Shown here: positions 36,928 through 47,385 of the stretch, piece by piece
Numbering within the stretch: position 1 is the first letter of the stretch
Layout: every line of letters starts with the position of its first letter
Source: Cylindrospermopsis curvispora GIHE-G1
GTDB taxonomy: Bacteria > Cyanobacteriota > Cyanobacteriia > Cyanobacteriales > Nostocaceae
Assembly: GCF_014489415.1 (NCBI RefSeq)
Contig: NZ_CP060822.1
Location: 310,001-374,000, forward strand
Reading direction: 5' to 3'
Length of the DNA stretch: 64,000 bases
Translations under genes and position numbers: made by a program
The notes under the pieces: model-generated
What the model saw: only the letters and a program-made list of their open reading frames with translations
Told to the model about the DNA's origin: nothing
Databases searched by the model: none

Positions 36928-37047
36928 TAAGTGGGTCAGTGGAATTAAATATAAGATCAACGTAGGTTGGGTTGAAGCATGAAACCCAACACCCGCATGG
37001 GTTTAGTTCCTCAACCCATCCTACAAATAATTGTGCCTCCCTACTTA
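36928..37047 (-). repeat. Interspersed palindromic repeat, copy B
   Basis: A 120-bp copy in opposite orientation to copy A, from TAAGTGGGTCAGTGG to CCTCCCTACTTA. It keeps both ends and the internal GGTTGGGTTGAAG palindrome. Confidence 0.8.
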
Positions 37048-37240
37048 GTCACATATTGTCAAACAATATGTTATGGCTTTAGCCAAAAGGTGATGGGCCC
37101 TAAAAATTGCCTTTAAGCCACATAGCTAAAGTTTGTCGAACTTAACAACTGATTATAAAGCCTAACAATTATATAAGATGTAACCATTTAACATTGCAGT
37201 GACTAACCTCTATTAATAAACCCTTCTGGCATTTCTGGCA

Positions 37241-37858
37241 ATGAACCCTACTGAAAATATCATCCATCTACCAAGAAAGAGTTTGCCGCAACAGATACTT
37301 ACCCAGCACTCAATCATTCCGGTCAGAAATGACGTTCTGTGGCGGATTGAGCGTGGTGTAGTGCGCACATTGACCTGGAATGAAGAGGGCACAGCTATCA
37401 CCCTAGGTTACTGGGGACCTGGAGATATTACTGGTCATGCTTTATCAAAAGTGACACCTTATCAAATTCAGTGTTTAACCAGTGTACAAGCAACAATTAT
37501 ACCACCTCATTTGTGGCATGAGCATATTGAGGCCTTGCTCTCTCATATTCAACAGACAGAACAAATTTTACATATTCTCCATTGTCAACCCACATCATTA
37601 AGATTGTGGCATTTTTTGCTGTGGTTAGGGGATAAATTTGGTAGGGATTTGGAACAGGGCAAGTTGATTGATTTGAACCTGACCCATCAAGATATTTCAG
37701 AGGTGTTGAACACAACAAGGGTGACAATAACTAGACTGTTGCGGAAATTTGAGACCCAGGGAAAAATATCACGTCCTAAACGCAGTATTATTCTCCGGTT
37801 GGATGGGGATAGGAGACAAATTGACTGCCAAAATAATGGCTTGAGCCAAAATACTTAG
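37241..37858 (+). CDS. Crp/Fnr family transcriptional regulator
   Basis: A 205-residue regulator. The N-terminal cupin-like domain (residues 25-115, WRIERGVVRTLTWNEEGTAITLGYWGPGD) lacks the Arg-Ser pair used for cAMP. The C-terminal winged helix has LTHQDISEVLNTTRVTITRLL as recognition region. No cysteine cluster of Fnr type is present. Cyanobacteria hold several such proteins (NtcA, SYCRP and relatives) and this is not NtcA. The 320 bases downstream before the porin hold structured sequence, so regulation of the porin is possible but unproven. Confidence 0.82.
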   Translation: MNPTENIIHLPRKSLPQQILTQHSIIPVRNDVLWRIERGVVRTLTWNEEGTAITLGYWGPGDITGHALSKVTPYQIQCLTSVQATIIPPHLWHEHIEALLSHIQQTEQILHILHCQPTSLRLWHFLLWLGDKFGRDLEQGKLIDLNLTHQDISEVLNTTRVTITRLLRKFETQGKISRPKRSIILRLDGDRRQIDCQNNGLSQNT

Positions 37859-37980
37859 CACACCGGTGAGCGCAGGATAGCCGTTCTGGCTTGGCTCCCC
37901 TCTGTTGCAGATGGCTACACTATAAGAGCTATAACAAAATCAAAATTATAATTTGTGTTCCGGAACAAAAATAGTGTATA

Positions 37981-38124
37981 GTGGTCAATGAGGATGTGGT
38001 ATGTAATTCCCCGACCCCTCAAAAGTAAGCACGATGCTTTAGGCGGAGTGCCCACGGACTATTTGGCACGGCCGTTGAGAGTGGGAATCTCTTAAAAGTC
38101 TCTGTCCTTAAACGGGGCAGTAAA
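37981..38124 (+). other. Structured non-coding region upstream of the porin
   Basis: This gap contains several consecutive stems: AAGCA-CGA-TGCTT near 38027-38039, GTGCC/GGCAC around 38048-38069, and GAGA/TCTC around 38077-38092. It ends in GTCCTTAAACGGGGCAG. The arrangement recalls the structured RNA at the 3-prime end of IS200/IS605-type tnpB elements, or a structured 5-prime leader. No tnpB remains here. The assignment is a guess from shape. Confidence 0.25.
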
Positions 38125-38145
38125 ATGTCAAAACTATTTTTTTAG
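38125..38145 (+). CDS. Six-codon upstream frame duplicating the porin start
   Basis: ATG TCA AAA CTA TTT TTT TAG encodes MSKLFF and stops. It closely matches the porin start MTKLFW 41 bases downstream, and the surrounding 19 bases are a direct repeat of the true start. It may be a relic of a duplication or a short leader frame. Confidence 0.3.
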   Translation: MSKLFF

Positions 38146-38165
38146 GTGTGAGAAAAGGTAAAAAC

Positions 38166-39908
38166 ATGACAAAACTATTTTGGAATGTTCTCAGAGTGAG
38201 TCCCGTTGTTGCAGCTACCATCCTTTCTGCCAACAGCGTATTAGCAAATGAAGTGAAAGAGCCAACCACTAGCGTTGCTCAATTGTCGTCTGATAAGATT
38301 AGTCAGACAACATCCGTTTCCCAGTTTCGTGATGTACAACCGAGAGATTGGGCGTTCCAAGCATTACAGTCTTTAGTTGAGCGTTATAATTGTATTTCTG
38401 GTTATCCCGATGGTACATTCCGTGGTAACCGCACCCTAAACCGCTTTGAATTCGCGGCTAGTTTAAACGCTTGTTTAGAAAGAGTTAGTGAGCTAATTGC
38501 TTCTTCAACGGCTGATGCAGTTAGAAAAGAAGATTTGGCTACCTTACAGCGTTTACAAGAAGAATTTTCCGCTGAATTGGCTACTCTCCGTGGTCAAGTT
38601 GATGCGTTGGAAGCACGTACTGGTGAGTTGGAAGCTAATCAGTTCTCCACCACCACCAAGTTGAAGGGTGAAGCTATTTTTGGTCTGAGCCAAGCTTTTG
38701 GAAAGGGTGTAGCTGGTAGTCCGAGTACAGACCTAAATTCCAACTTCACGTTCTCTGACCGGGTAAGGTTGACTTTGGAAAGCAGCTTTAGCGGTAAGGA
38801 TAGGTTGCAAACTAGGTTAAATGCTGGGAATATCTCTCCCTTGAGTAACGCAGGACTGACACGCAATACAAGTAGTCAACCTGTTGGAAGCATTCCAGCT
38901 AATGAGACACCTGACCAATTTGCGAATAGAGTTGCATCAGCAGGTGGTACAAATACTAACATGGCCCGCTCAAGCTATGATGGTAACAATAGCAATGCAG
39001 TAGTAATTGACAAAATCAACTACACCTTCAACCCCTTTCCCAATCTTAGTGTGAAGGTTGATGCCATAGGTGCTGACCTAGATGACAACTTTGAAGCCTT
39101 TAACCCTGACTTTAAGAGCAGTGGATCAGGTTCCATTTCCCGTTATGGACGTTTTAGCCCCATCTATCGCCAAGCTGCTAGTGGATCTGGTATTGCAGTG
39201 AACCTCAAAGCTAATGACGCTATCACCTTGGGTGCTGGTTATTATGCTAGGGGTAATGCTACTGCATCCGATCCAGGTCCCAATAAAGGACTTTTCGAGG
39301 GCGACAGCACCATTTTTGGTCAGTTGGCCTTTAAACCAAATCAGGCTGTTAATCTCGGTATCACTTATGCTCATACTTACCTGACACCTCCACTAGTCGA
39401 TAGTAATGGTAGAAATACCTCTACATCTATTTTTGATAGTACAGGTGGTACAGGTGGTTCTTACTCAGTTGGTACTACTGGTGTGAAAACTGAAGCCAAT
39501 CACTACGGTGTGGCATTGAACCTAAAAGCTACTCCTAGCATTTCATTAGGCGGTTGGGCAGGCTACACAACTGCTAGCACCTTGGGAGGTACTCCCACCA
39601 GTCGCGATTATTGGTACTGGACTGGTAATGTGGCAATTAAAGACTTCCTGAGAGAAGGCAACACCCTTGGTTTCGTCTTCGGTCAACCTCCCAAATTTAC
39701 TGGTGGTAAAACCAGAAATGCTGCTGGTGTAACCACCAATATAAACGGAGAAACTGATACTTCCTTCCACTTAGAAGGCTTGTATAAAATCAAGGTTTCT
39801 GACAATGTTCTCATTACCCCAGGTGTGTTAGTCATCCTAGATCCTGAACACAACAAAAATAACCCCAATATCTATGTAGGTACAATACGTACTACCTTCA
39901 GCTTCTAA
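38166..39908 (+). CDS. Outer membrane porin with SLH domain (iron-uptake porin type)
   Basis: Start set at ATG 38166 because it opens the signal peptide MTKLFWNVLRVSPVVAATIL; a GTG at 38148 is also in frame. The 580-residue protein has a signal peptide ending near VLANEV, an SLH domain at about 50-110 (FRDVQPRDWAFQALQSLVER, SGYPDGTFRGN) and a coiled coil near 130-160. An OprB-type beta barrel then ends in phenylalanine (IYVGTIRTTFSF), the usual outer-membrane signature. Such porins are the main outer-membrane proteins of cyanobacteria and admit inorganic ions including iron. Confidence 0.92.
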   Translation: MTKLFWNVLRVSPVVAATILSANSVLANEVKEPTTSVAQLSSDKISQTTSVSQFRDVQPRDWAFQALQSLVERYNCISGYPDGTFRGNRTLNRFEFAASLNACLERVSELIASSTADAVRKEDLATLQRLQEEFSAELATLRGQVDALEARTGELEANQFSTTTKLKGEAIFGLSQAFGKGVAGSPSTDLNSNFTFSDRVRLTLESSFSGKDRLQTRLNAGNISPLSNAGLTRNTSSQPVGSIPANETPDQFANRVASAGGTNTNMARSSYDGNNSNAVVIDKINYTFNPFPNLSVKVDAIGADLDDNFEAFNPDFKSSGSGSISRYGRFSPIYRQAASGSGIAVNLKANDAITLGAGYYARGNATASDPGPNKGLFEGDSTIFGQLAFKPNQAVNLGITYAHTYLTPPLVDSNGRNTSTSIFDSTGGTGGSYSVGTTGVKTEANHYGVALNLKATPSISLGGWAGYTTASTLGGTPTSRDYWYWTGNVAIKDFLREGNTLGFVFGQPPKFTGGKTRNAAGVTTNINGETDTSFHLEGLYKIKVSDNVLITPGVLVILDPEHNKNNPNIYVGTIRTTFSF

Positions 39909-39941
39909 GCTCAACATTGACTTAGTAACCTGTTAAACTCT

Positions 39942-39967
39942 AATAACCCGCCCTAGGGCGGGTTATT
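39942..39967 (+). terminator. Rho-independent terminator of the porin gene
   Basis: AATAACCCGCCC-TA-GGGCGGGTTATT is a perfect 12-bp stem 33 bases after the stop codon, followed by ATTT. Confidence 0.85.
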
Positions 39968-40029
39968 ATTTGGAACCTATTTTGCCAGGATTAGGTCATA
40001 CTATCCAAGACAATTATTGGTAATATCTT

Positions 40030-40695
40030 ATGAGTGGTCTAATAACTTGGAAAGCAACTGCAGCTACACTAATGACCATAGCCATTAACACAGGGGCTGT
40101 TATTCCCTGGATCTACCCTAATCCTGCTCAAGCACAATTTAACTTTAACCAACCGCGCACGATTACCATTCCAGCTAATGTGACCCTACCTGTAACCTAT
40201 GAAAAAGAAAAAATAATTCTCCAACCGGGGGAAAGAATACCCCTGACCCTGAGAATAGCTAATGATATTATGGATAGTAATAGAAATATCTTAATCCCTG
40301 CTAATAGCGAGGTAACAGGAGAATTGACACCGGTTAATTTAGGTGGCAATAATAGAAGGGGGGTAAGATTCGTCGCTACAGAATTGGTGTTTCCTAATGG
40401 TAAAACCCAACCAATTAGTGCCAACTCCAGAACCATCACTAAAACTGAAACCATCACTAAGGGAAGTAACACCGGTCAAATTTTAACCGATGCTGCTATT
40501 GGTGCTGGTGCAGCAACCTTGATCGCTCTGGTCACTGGTAATAAAAAGGTGGAGGTTTTAGAACCCATTGGTGGTGCAGCAGCGGGCGCTTTAGCCAGTG
40601 TGTTACTGAGAAAAAACAGGGCTGATGTGTTTGTTCTACGCCCAGAACAGGATTTGGCTATTACATTAACTAGCAATCTGGTGCTATCCCGCTAA
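40030..40695 (+). CDS. Secreted TrbI-like protein
   Basis: A 221-residue protein with an N-terminal signal sequence ending near NPAQAQF. The domain around residues 80-215 resembles the periplasmic TrbI/VirB10 fold found in many cyanobacterial proteins: ILIPANSEVTGELTPV, SNTGQILTDAAIGAGAATLIA and GGAAAGALASVLLRK. No other conjugation gene is present, so a conjugation role is unlikely and an envelope role more likely. The stop codon and following bases are the left end of the tandem array at 40688. Confidence 0.65.
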   Translation: MSGLITWKATAATLMTIAINTGAVIPWIYPNPAQAQFNFNQPRTITIPANVTLPVTYEKEKIILQPGERIPLTLRIANDIMDSNRNILIPANSEVTGELTPVNLGGNNRRGVRFVATELVFPNGKTQPISANSRTITKTETITKGSNTGQILTDAAIGAGAATLIALVTGNKKVEVLEPIGGAAAGALASVLLRKNRADVFVLRPEQDLAITLTSNLVLSR

Positions 40696-41383
40696 TATTC
40701 CTTAAATCATAAGCAGGAGCGTAACCCATGGGGGTGTTGGGTTTCATACTTCAACCCAACCTACATTCATCTTATATTTAATTCCACTTACCCACTTGGG
40801 GGAAGGTGTCAAATCTTCCCCCACATTAGGGATTAGTAGTCCAAGTCTCCACTAGCAGGAGCAGCTTCCTTCTCGCTAATATTCCTTAAATCATAAGTAG
40901 GAGCGTAACCCATGGGGGTGTTGGGTTTCATACTTCAACCCAACCTACGTTCATCTTATATTTAATTCCACTTACCCACTTGGGGGAAGGTGTCAAATCT
41001 TCCCCCACATTAGGGATTAGTAGTCCAAGTCTCCACTAGCAGGAGCAGCTTCCTTCTCGCTAATATTCCACAAATCATAAGTAGGAGCGTAACCCATGGG
41101 GATGTTGGGTTTCATACTTCAACCCAACCTACGTTCATCTTATATTTAATTCCACTTACCCACTTGGGGGAAGGTGTCAAATCTTCCCCCACATTAGAGA
41201 TTAGTAGTCGAAATCTCCACTAGCAGGAGCAGCTTCCTTCTAATATTCCACAAATCATAAGTAGGAGCGTAACCCATGGGGGTGTTGGGTTTCATACTTC
41301 AACCCAACCTACGTTCATCTTATATTTAATTCTACCCATCCACTTAATTAGGGAAAGGGTGAAACCTTCCCCTACATTAGAGA

Positions 41384-41386
<3 letters not shown>
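40688..41386. repeat. Four tandem 180-184-bp units duplicating the ends of both convergent genes
   Basis: Each unit starts with CGCTAATATTCC-type sequence (end of the trbI-like gene, TAA at 40693, 40877, 41061, 41241). It then contains a short form of the interspersed repeat and a terminator hairpin TGGGGGAAG/CTTCCCCCA (first at 40797-40823). It ends in a copy of the groEL tail read on the minus strand (stops at 40833, 41017, 41201, with the real one at 41384). The false tails encode KEAAPASGDLDY or, nearest groEL, KEAAPASGDFDY. No separate gene lies in this 688-base gap. Confidence 0.88.
41349..41373 (-). terminator. groESL terminator hairpin
   Basis: TAGGGAAAGG and CCTTCCCCTA flank a 5-base loop 11 bases after the groL stop. 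One mismatch separates it from a perfect stem. Better-conserved copies recur in the units further downstream. Confidence 0.55.
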
Positions 41387-43051
<1,665 letters not shown>

Positions 43052-43110
43052 TTAACTATCAACTTTTTAGGGTAGTTTCTAGGGTAGTTCGTTCTCCTAC
43101 CCAACTACTA

Positions 43111-43422
43111 TTACCCAACTACTGCTAGAATGTCTTTTTCAGAAAGTAGTACAAATTCGTCTGTACCCAGTTTGATGTCTGTACCTGCATACTTGGAATA
43201 TAGTACTTTGTCCCCTACTTTCAGCTCAATTTCTTGACGGGTTCCGTCATCATTACGCTTACCAGGTCCTAAAGCTACTACTTCCCCTACCTGGGGCTTT
43301 TCTTTTGCTGTGTCGGGCAAATATAAACCACCTGCTGTCTTTTCTTCAGCTGCTGTGACTTTTACAAACACGCGATCGCCTAGGGGCTTAACTGTGGATA
43401 CGCTTAGAGATACTGCTGCCAT
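43111..43422 (-). CDS. groS: Co-chaperonin GroES
   Basis: A 103-residue GroES with [12 protein letters not shown], the mobile loop [19 protein letters not shown] and [13 protein letters not shown]. It caps the GroEL ring. It is the first gene of the operon, 29 bases downstream of the CIRCE operator. Confidence 0.98.
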   Translation of the reverse strand: MAAVSLSVSTVKPLGDRVFVKVTAAEEKTAGGLYLPDTAKEKPQVGEVVALGPGKRNDDGTRQEIELKVGDKVLYSKYAGTDIKLGTDEFVLLSEKDILAVVG

Positions 43423-43451
43423 ATTTTTTCCTTATCTTTAAATGTCGTTGA

Positions 43452-43478
43452 TTAGCACTCTCAACTCCTGAGTGCTAA
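43452..43478. promoter_or_regulatory. CIRCE operator (HrcA binding site)
   Basis: TTAGCACTC (43452-43460), 9-base spacer, GAGTGCTAA (43470-43478): an exact CIRCE inverted repeat just upstream of groES. HrcA is the known repressor. The remaining sequence to 43838 shows nothing I can name. Confidence 0.95.
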
Positions 43479-43838
43479 TGTACCGAAAAAAGACCACAAA
43501 TGGCAACAATCTTATCTGTACGGGTTTCCGAACCAGATAAATTCCCAATAGGTGAGGAAAACAGAATCAACTGGATTTTTGCTTTTCCACCCCATACTTA
43601 GCCATATTTATTACCTACTAATTGAGCGTAAATACTGAATTATTCTAGTTGTCTGGTTCTGTTGCGTAAGTAGTGAATATTTTTATATGAACAACTTTAT
43701 TTCCAAATGAGGAAAATTGTTATAGAAATGTAGTCAAGGAATCCTTGAATGAGTAACAATACAGGAGTTCCCAACTTTTGGCTATTGGTGCAACCAAATT
43801 TCGTCAATTTCCACATTCTACTTGCAGGAGAAAACTAG

Positions 43839-45089
43839 ATGCAGTTAGTTAAAATGCATCCCATTTACAAAAATGATAAACATTGGCAGGGATGTGATTT
43901 AATCTGCTTTAGAGCCAAAAATCTCTACAATTTGTGTACCTATTATCTAAGGCAGTCTTTCTTTAAAACGGGCAAGATACTTTCTAGTGGGAAGTTATAT
44001 GGCTTAGTATTTCGTTCCAGAGCTTATCAGGAGATAGCAGTTACTCACAGAGGTTTGTCAGTAGTTAGACAGGTATTACGAAGGTGGAAAAACTATATCA
44101 GATCTTGGCAAGATTGGCAAGCTAATCCATCTAAATATGTGGATCCACCAAAAATCCCCAATTACAAACACAAAATTAAGGGACGCTTTCCAATTGTCGT
44201 ATACAATGTATATCAGGGTTGTCCAACCATGGATCAACCATCTCTAGTCCAAGGAATGTGCCAGTTATTTGAAGGTCTATTTGAGGGTGAAGTGAACGAT
44301 TCCATCGGTAAGGCTAGAAAACTGGTGGAAGCCATGATTATTCCCAGGAATAATGGTTCATACCTCCTCAAGTTCATTTATGAGGTGCAAGAGCCTACAA
44401 CTAAATCTACACCAGTTATAGCTGGTATAGACTTAGGAGTTAATAACCTGGTTGCCTTGACAACTAATAGTTCAACTATTAGACCTTTATTGGTGAATGG
44501 TAAACCGTTGAAATCCCTCAATCGACTGTTCAACAGAAAGCGGGATCTAATAGGATCTTATCAGTCTGAGAGTCAACCCAGTCAAAGATTGGGTGGAATA
44601 ACCATCAAACATCATAACCGAGTAGATAACTATCTTCATCAGACATCCTCTATCGTAATCAATTATCTCAAGTCTAATGGTATTAAAACCTTAGTAGTGG
44701 GAAAGAACGATGAATGGGAAAAAGAGACTAGGATGGGTACAAGCAAGAGACACAACTTTATGCCAATACCCCATAGTAGACTCATTGATATACTGGAACA
44801 CAAATGCCGACTAGCACAGATTGAACTAATCACAGTTAATGAGGCATACACCAGCAAGTGCTCTGCTTGGGATTTTGAACCCATAGCAAAACATCAAAAA
44901 TATTTGGGGGAAAGATTACATCGAGGACTATTTAGATCCGCCAATGGTCAGGTTATTAATGCAGACCTCAATAGTAGCCTGAACATAATTAGAATGTATT
45001 CCTCAGAGGCGTTAACTGCCGAGAGGATAGGGAGTTGTGGCGTTCAACCACTAAAGGTAAATCCTTTAGCAAGAGTTAAACAGATATAG
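43839..45089 (+). mobile_element. tnpB: Orphan TnpB-like RNA-guided nuclease (IS605/IS1341 type)
   Basis: A 416-residue TnpB of the variant class lacking the C-terminal zinc ribbon (CSAWDFE then RGLFRSANGQVINADLNSS). RuvC-I Asp is D198 in IAGIDLG and RuvC-III Asp is D376 in INADLN. At RuvC-II the usual Glu is replaced in LVVGKNDEW, and E335 in VNEAYTSKC is a candidate alternative. TnpB cleaves DNA guided by an omega RNA from the element end. No Y1 or IS607 tnpA is adjacent, so it is a solo tnpB. It sits between the groESL promoter and the rre1-type gene. Confidence 0.9.
45031..45085 (+). ncRNA. Candidate omega RNA hairpins at the 3-prime end of tnpB
   Basis: Within the last codons of tnpB are GTGG/CCAC (45037-45051) and a perfect CTAAAGG-TAAAT-CCTTTAG stem (45051-45069), followed by a purine-rich tail. 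Omega RNAs of this class overlap the tnpB 3-prime end and the right end of the element. The exact boundary and guide cannot be told. Confidence 0.35.
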
Positions 45090-45480
45090 AAATGTAAAAT
45101 CGGTTCTCCAATTTTATTTTCTTGTGTGATTTAACTTCAACGCTAAAAACTGGATATTGTATGGGCAATAGTAACCTAATAGAAATGCAGGTAGGGTTGT
45201 AAAGATCATCTTTGGCTCAACACTGAACTTGTCAAAATGATTAAATCAGATTCTTGTACCCGTTTCTGGCAAAGGAAAATATAATAGCGCATTATAAATA
45301 CTTTTGCTCTCCGTATCCTTACTAGACCTTTGTCATTAAGTTACTAGTATTATGTAAGGAGTAACAACCACCCTCACAAACCACAACCAACAGGAATGAG
45401 TTAGGTGGAAAGAAGCTCCTCCATCCCATCCCGGGAAGGATCTAAGCGCGAAAAATGCCAACGCTATAAAAGAATTCAGC
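45090..45480. other. Intergenic region between tnpB and the rre1-type gene
   Basis: About 390 bases with no convincing open frame, repeat or RNA gene. It should hold the right end of the tnpB element and the promoter of the downstream regulator, but I see no clear boxes. Confidence 0.5.
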
Positions 45481-46113
45481 ATGAAAGACCAAAAACGACT
45501 TTTACTGATTGATGACGATCCTAATTTAATTCTGCTAGTCAGAGACTATCTAGGATTTAGGGGATATGACGTTCTAACAGCTGAAAATGGGCGAACAGCT
45601 CTAGGTGTTTTAGAACAGGATATTCCCGATATGATCATCTGTGATGTGATGATGCCAGAAATGGACGGTTATACCTTTGTTGAACAGGTGAGACAAAACG
45701 AGCGGACTAGTTGGGTACCCGTCCTTTTTCTGTCAGCGAAAGGACAAAGTGCGGACAGGGTAAAAGGGTTAAATAAGGGAGCTGACGTATATATGGTCAA
45801 ACCCTTTGAACCAGAAGAACTTGTGGCCCAAGTAGAATCCTCACTCAAGCAAACCAGTCGCTGGAAAGAACATCAAACTAAAGTAGGGGAACCTGGTTCT
45901 CGCATCCAAGTTCCTTTTGATGTTCAATTGACCCCCACGGAACTAAAAGTAGTTCAATTTGTGGCTAGGGGTTTAGCAAATCGGGAAATTGCTGAGGAAT
46001 TAAATGTCAGTCAACGTACGGTTGAAAGCCATGTGTCTAATATGCTGGGTAAGACTAACCTGCATAATCGTACTGAGCTAGCACGCTGGGCAATTGAAAA
46101 TCAAATGGCTTAA
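45481..46113 (+). CDS. NarL-type response regulator, Rre1/Ycf29-like
   Basis: A 210-residue regulator. The receiver has DDD in LLIDDDPNLILLV, phospho-Asp in MIICDVMMPEMDGY and Lys in YMVKPFEPEEL. A LuxR-type helix-turn-helix follows (LTPTELKVVQFVARGLANREIAEELNVSQRTVESHVSN). The pattern and length fit the Ycf29/Rre1 group. In cyanobacteria Rre1 controls heat and osmotic stress genes including groESL, with Hik2 or Hik34 as partner. Its position near groESL is suggestive, but I infer the name from memory of motifs. Confidence 0.8.
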   Translation: MKDQKRLLLIDDDPNLILLVRDYLGFRGYDVLTAENGRTALGVLEQDIPDMIICDVMMPEMDGYTFVEQVRQNERTSWVPVLFLSAKGQSADRVKGLNKGADVYMVKPFEPEELVAQVESSLKQTSRWKEHQTKVGEPGSRIQVPFDVQLTPTELKVVQFVARGLANREIAEELNVSQRTVESHVSNMLGKTNLHNRTELARWAIENQMA

Positions 46114-46233
46114 AGCCATAGCCATGCAGTTGAATGAAATTTTGAGTTTTGAATTGATGTCCTTATCACTCAAGGCTCAAAAAATCATTCTTCTGAATTT
46201 TATAACTTGATGAGTGAGTTAAAAATCCCTGTT

Positions 46234-47376
46234 TTAACAAGCCCTATATATTACTCTTCCTGGATATTCTTCCTCATTTACTTTTGCATATAAGCGGAGG
46301 CAAGATAAAACCTCTCCTGGAGTTCCCCCATCCTCCAGTTGTAAATCATCCTTAGCGTACTGGCAAATATCAGCATATAGTCCTGATAGTTGCTTGATCT
46401 TGATGTTATTACCTGCTTTCGTAGCTTGATCAGCCATTTTTTTGAGTATACGTCTTGATTCTTGTTGTAGTTTTCCCCACCAGGAATATCTTTCTGCTGG
46501 GGGGACAAATACTAGGGAATGTATTGCTTCATCTAGATCTAGCCAACTGCGTAAATTTATGATACTGGTGGAATCATCATTAAGTTTTTGGTTACGTTGC
46601 AGGCGATCGCTAAATGCTTCCAGATATAATTGCTTTTGTTCGGGATGAGATTTAAAAGAAATAACATCAAAGCTAAAGACACTTTTGAGGGCGTGATGTA
46701 GATCGGGATCAAGATCAATGAAACTAGTATATAAGGAGAGGAAACCGGTTAAAAAATGCCAAGTATCGGAGTTATGTGATTGAGCCAGGTTTGATTTGAG
46801 CAAAGCTTTTTTAGACAAAGAGAGTCCGGGAGAGACGATTGTGCCACTTAGACCGGGATAAATAATTTCATCGCGCACAAAAGGTAAATAACGAAGATTC
46901 ACATAATCTTCCATAGCACCGAACCTTTTGGCAATTTCCAGAGTGCGATTTTTCCAGATTGTAGCCAAATCTTCTGGTAAGCGCAGCAACTTGCGGTGAA
47001 TTTCATTCCAGAGATCACAGTCATTATCACTGTGTAAAGGTTGATCTCCCAAGTAAAACCTGACCTCTAAATCAGAATTAAAAATTTCCCTTAATTCTGT
47101 CAGTAATTGACCAGATGTGGAATCATGGATTGTGAATTCAACATCTTCAACCTCCCCAACAGACTTCAACTGTAAAAGACCATCTATTTCCCCAATGACC
47201 TGGGAACATAAATCATTGCCTGGATCTGCGGGATATGCTGTTTTGGCCTGTCCTAGGGTCTCCTTGAGTCCGTATAGGTTAAACCTCAATAGTTGAGAAA
47301 TAACCGAATCTTGAGTTGCTAATAATTGTTGTAGATGTTGTAGATGTGGAATCATGATTATGTAAAGATATGACAA
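46234..47376 (-). CDS. Unknown protein, third gene of the GTPase/SrfB-like operon
   Basis: A 380-residue cytoplasmic protein; the second methionine at 47355 (MIPHLQHLQQLL) is an equally good start. It looks mostly helical and lacks signal peptide, membrane helices or any catalytic motif I recognise. It begins 9 bases after the SrfB/Hsp70-like gene, so the two are almost certainly co-transcribed. By position it could play the role of SrfA in enterobacterial srfABC, but I see no clear similarity. Confidence 0.65.
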   Translation of the reverse strand: MSYLYIIMIPHLQHLQQLLATQDSVISQLLRFNLYGLKETLGQAKTAYPADPGNDLCSQVIGEIDGLLQLKSVGEVEDVEFTIHDSTSGQLLTELREIFNSDLEVRFYLGDQPLHSDNDCDLWNEIHRKLLRLPEDLATIWKNRTLEIAKRFGAMEDYVNLRYLPFVRDEIIYPGLSGTIVSPGLSLSKKALLKSNLAQSHNSDTWHFLTGFLSLYTSFIDLDPDLHHALKSVFSFDVISFKSHPEQKQLYLEAFSDRLQRNQKLNDDSTSIINLRSWLDLDEAIHSLVFVPPAERYSWWGKLQQESRRILKKMADQATKAGNNIKIKQLSGLYADICQYAKDDLQLEDGGTPGEVLSCLRLYAKVNEEEYPGRVIYRAC

Positions 47377-47385
47377 AATATAGTT

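Noticed and set aside
40030-40695. Conjugation or integrative element suggested by the TrbI-like protein
   Set aside because: No other tra/trb, relaxase or integrase gene is present, and the TrbI-like fold is common in cyanobacterial envelope proteins.
43839-45089. Possible Cas12-type effector
   Set aside because: At 416 residues with no CRISPR array or cas genes nearby it fits TnpB rather than Cas12.
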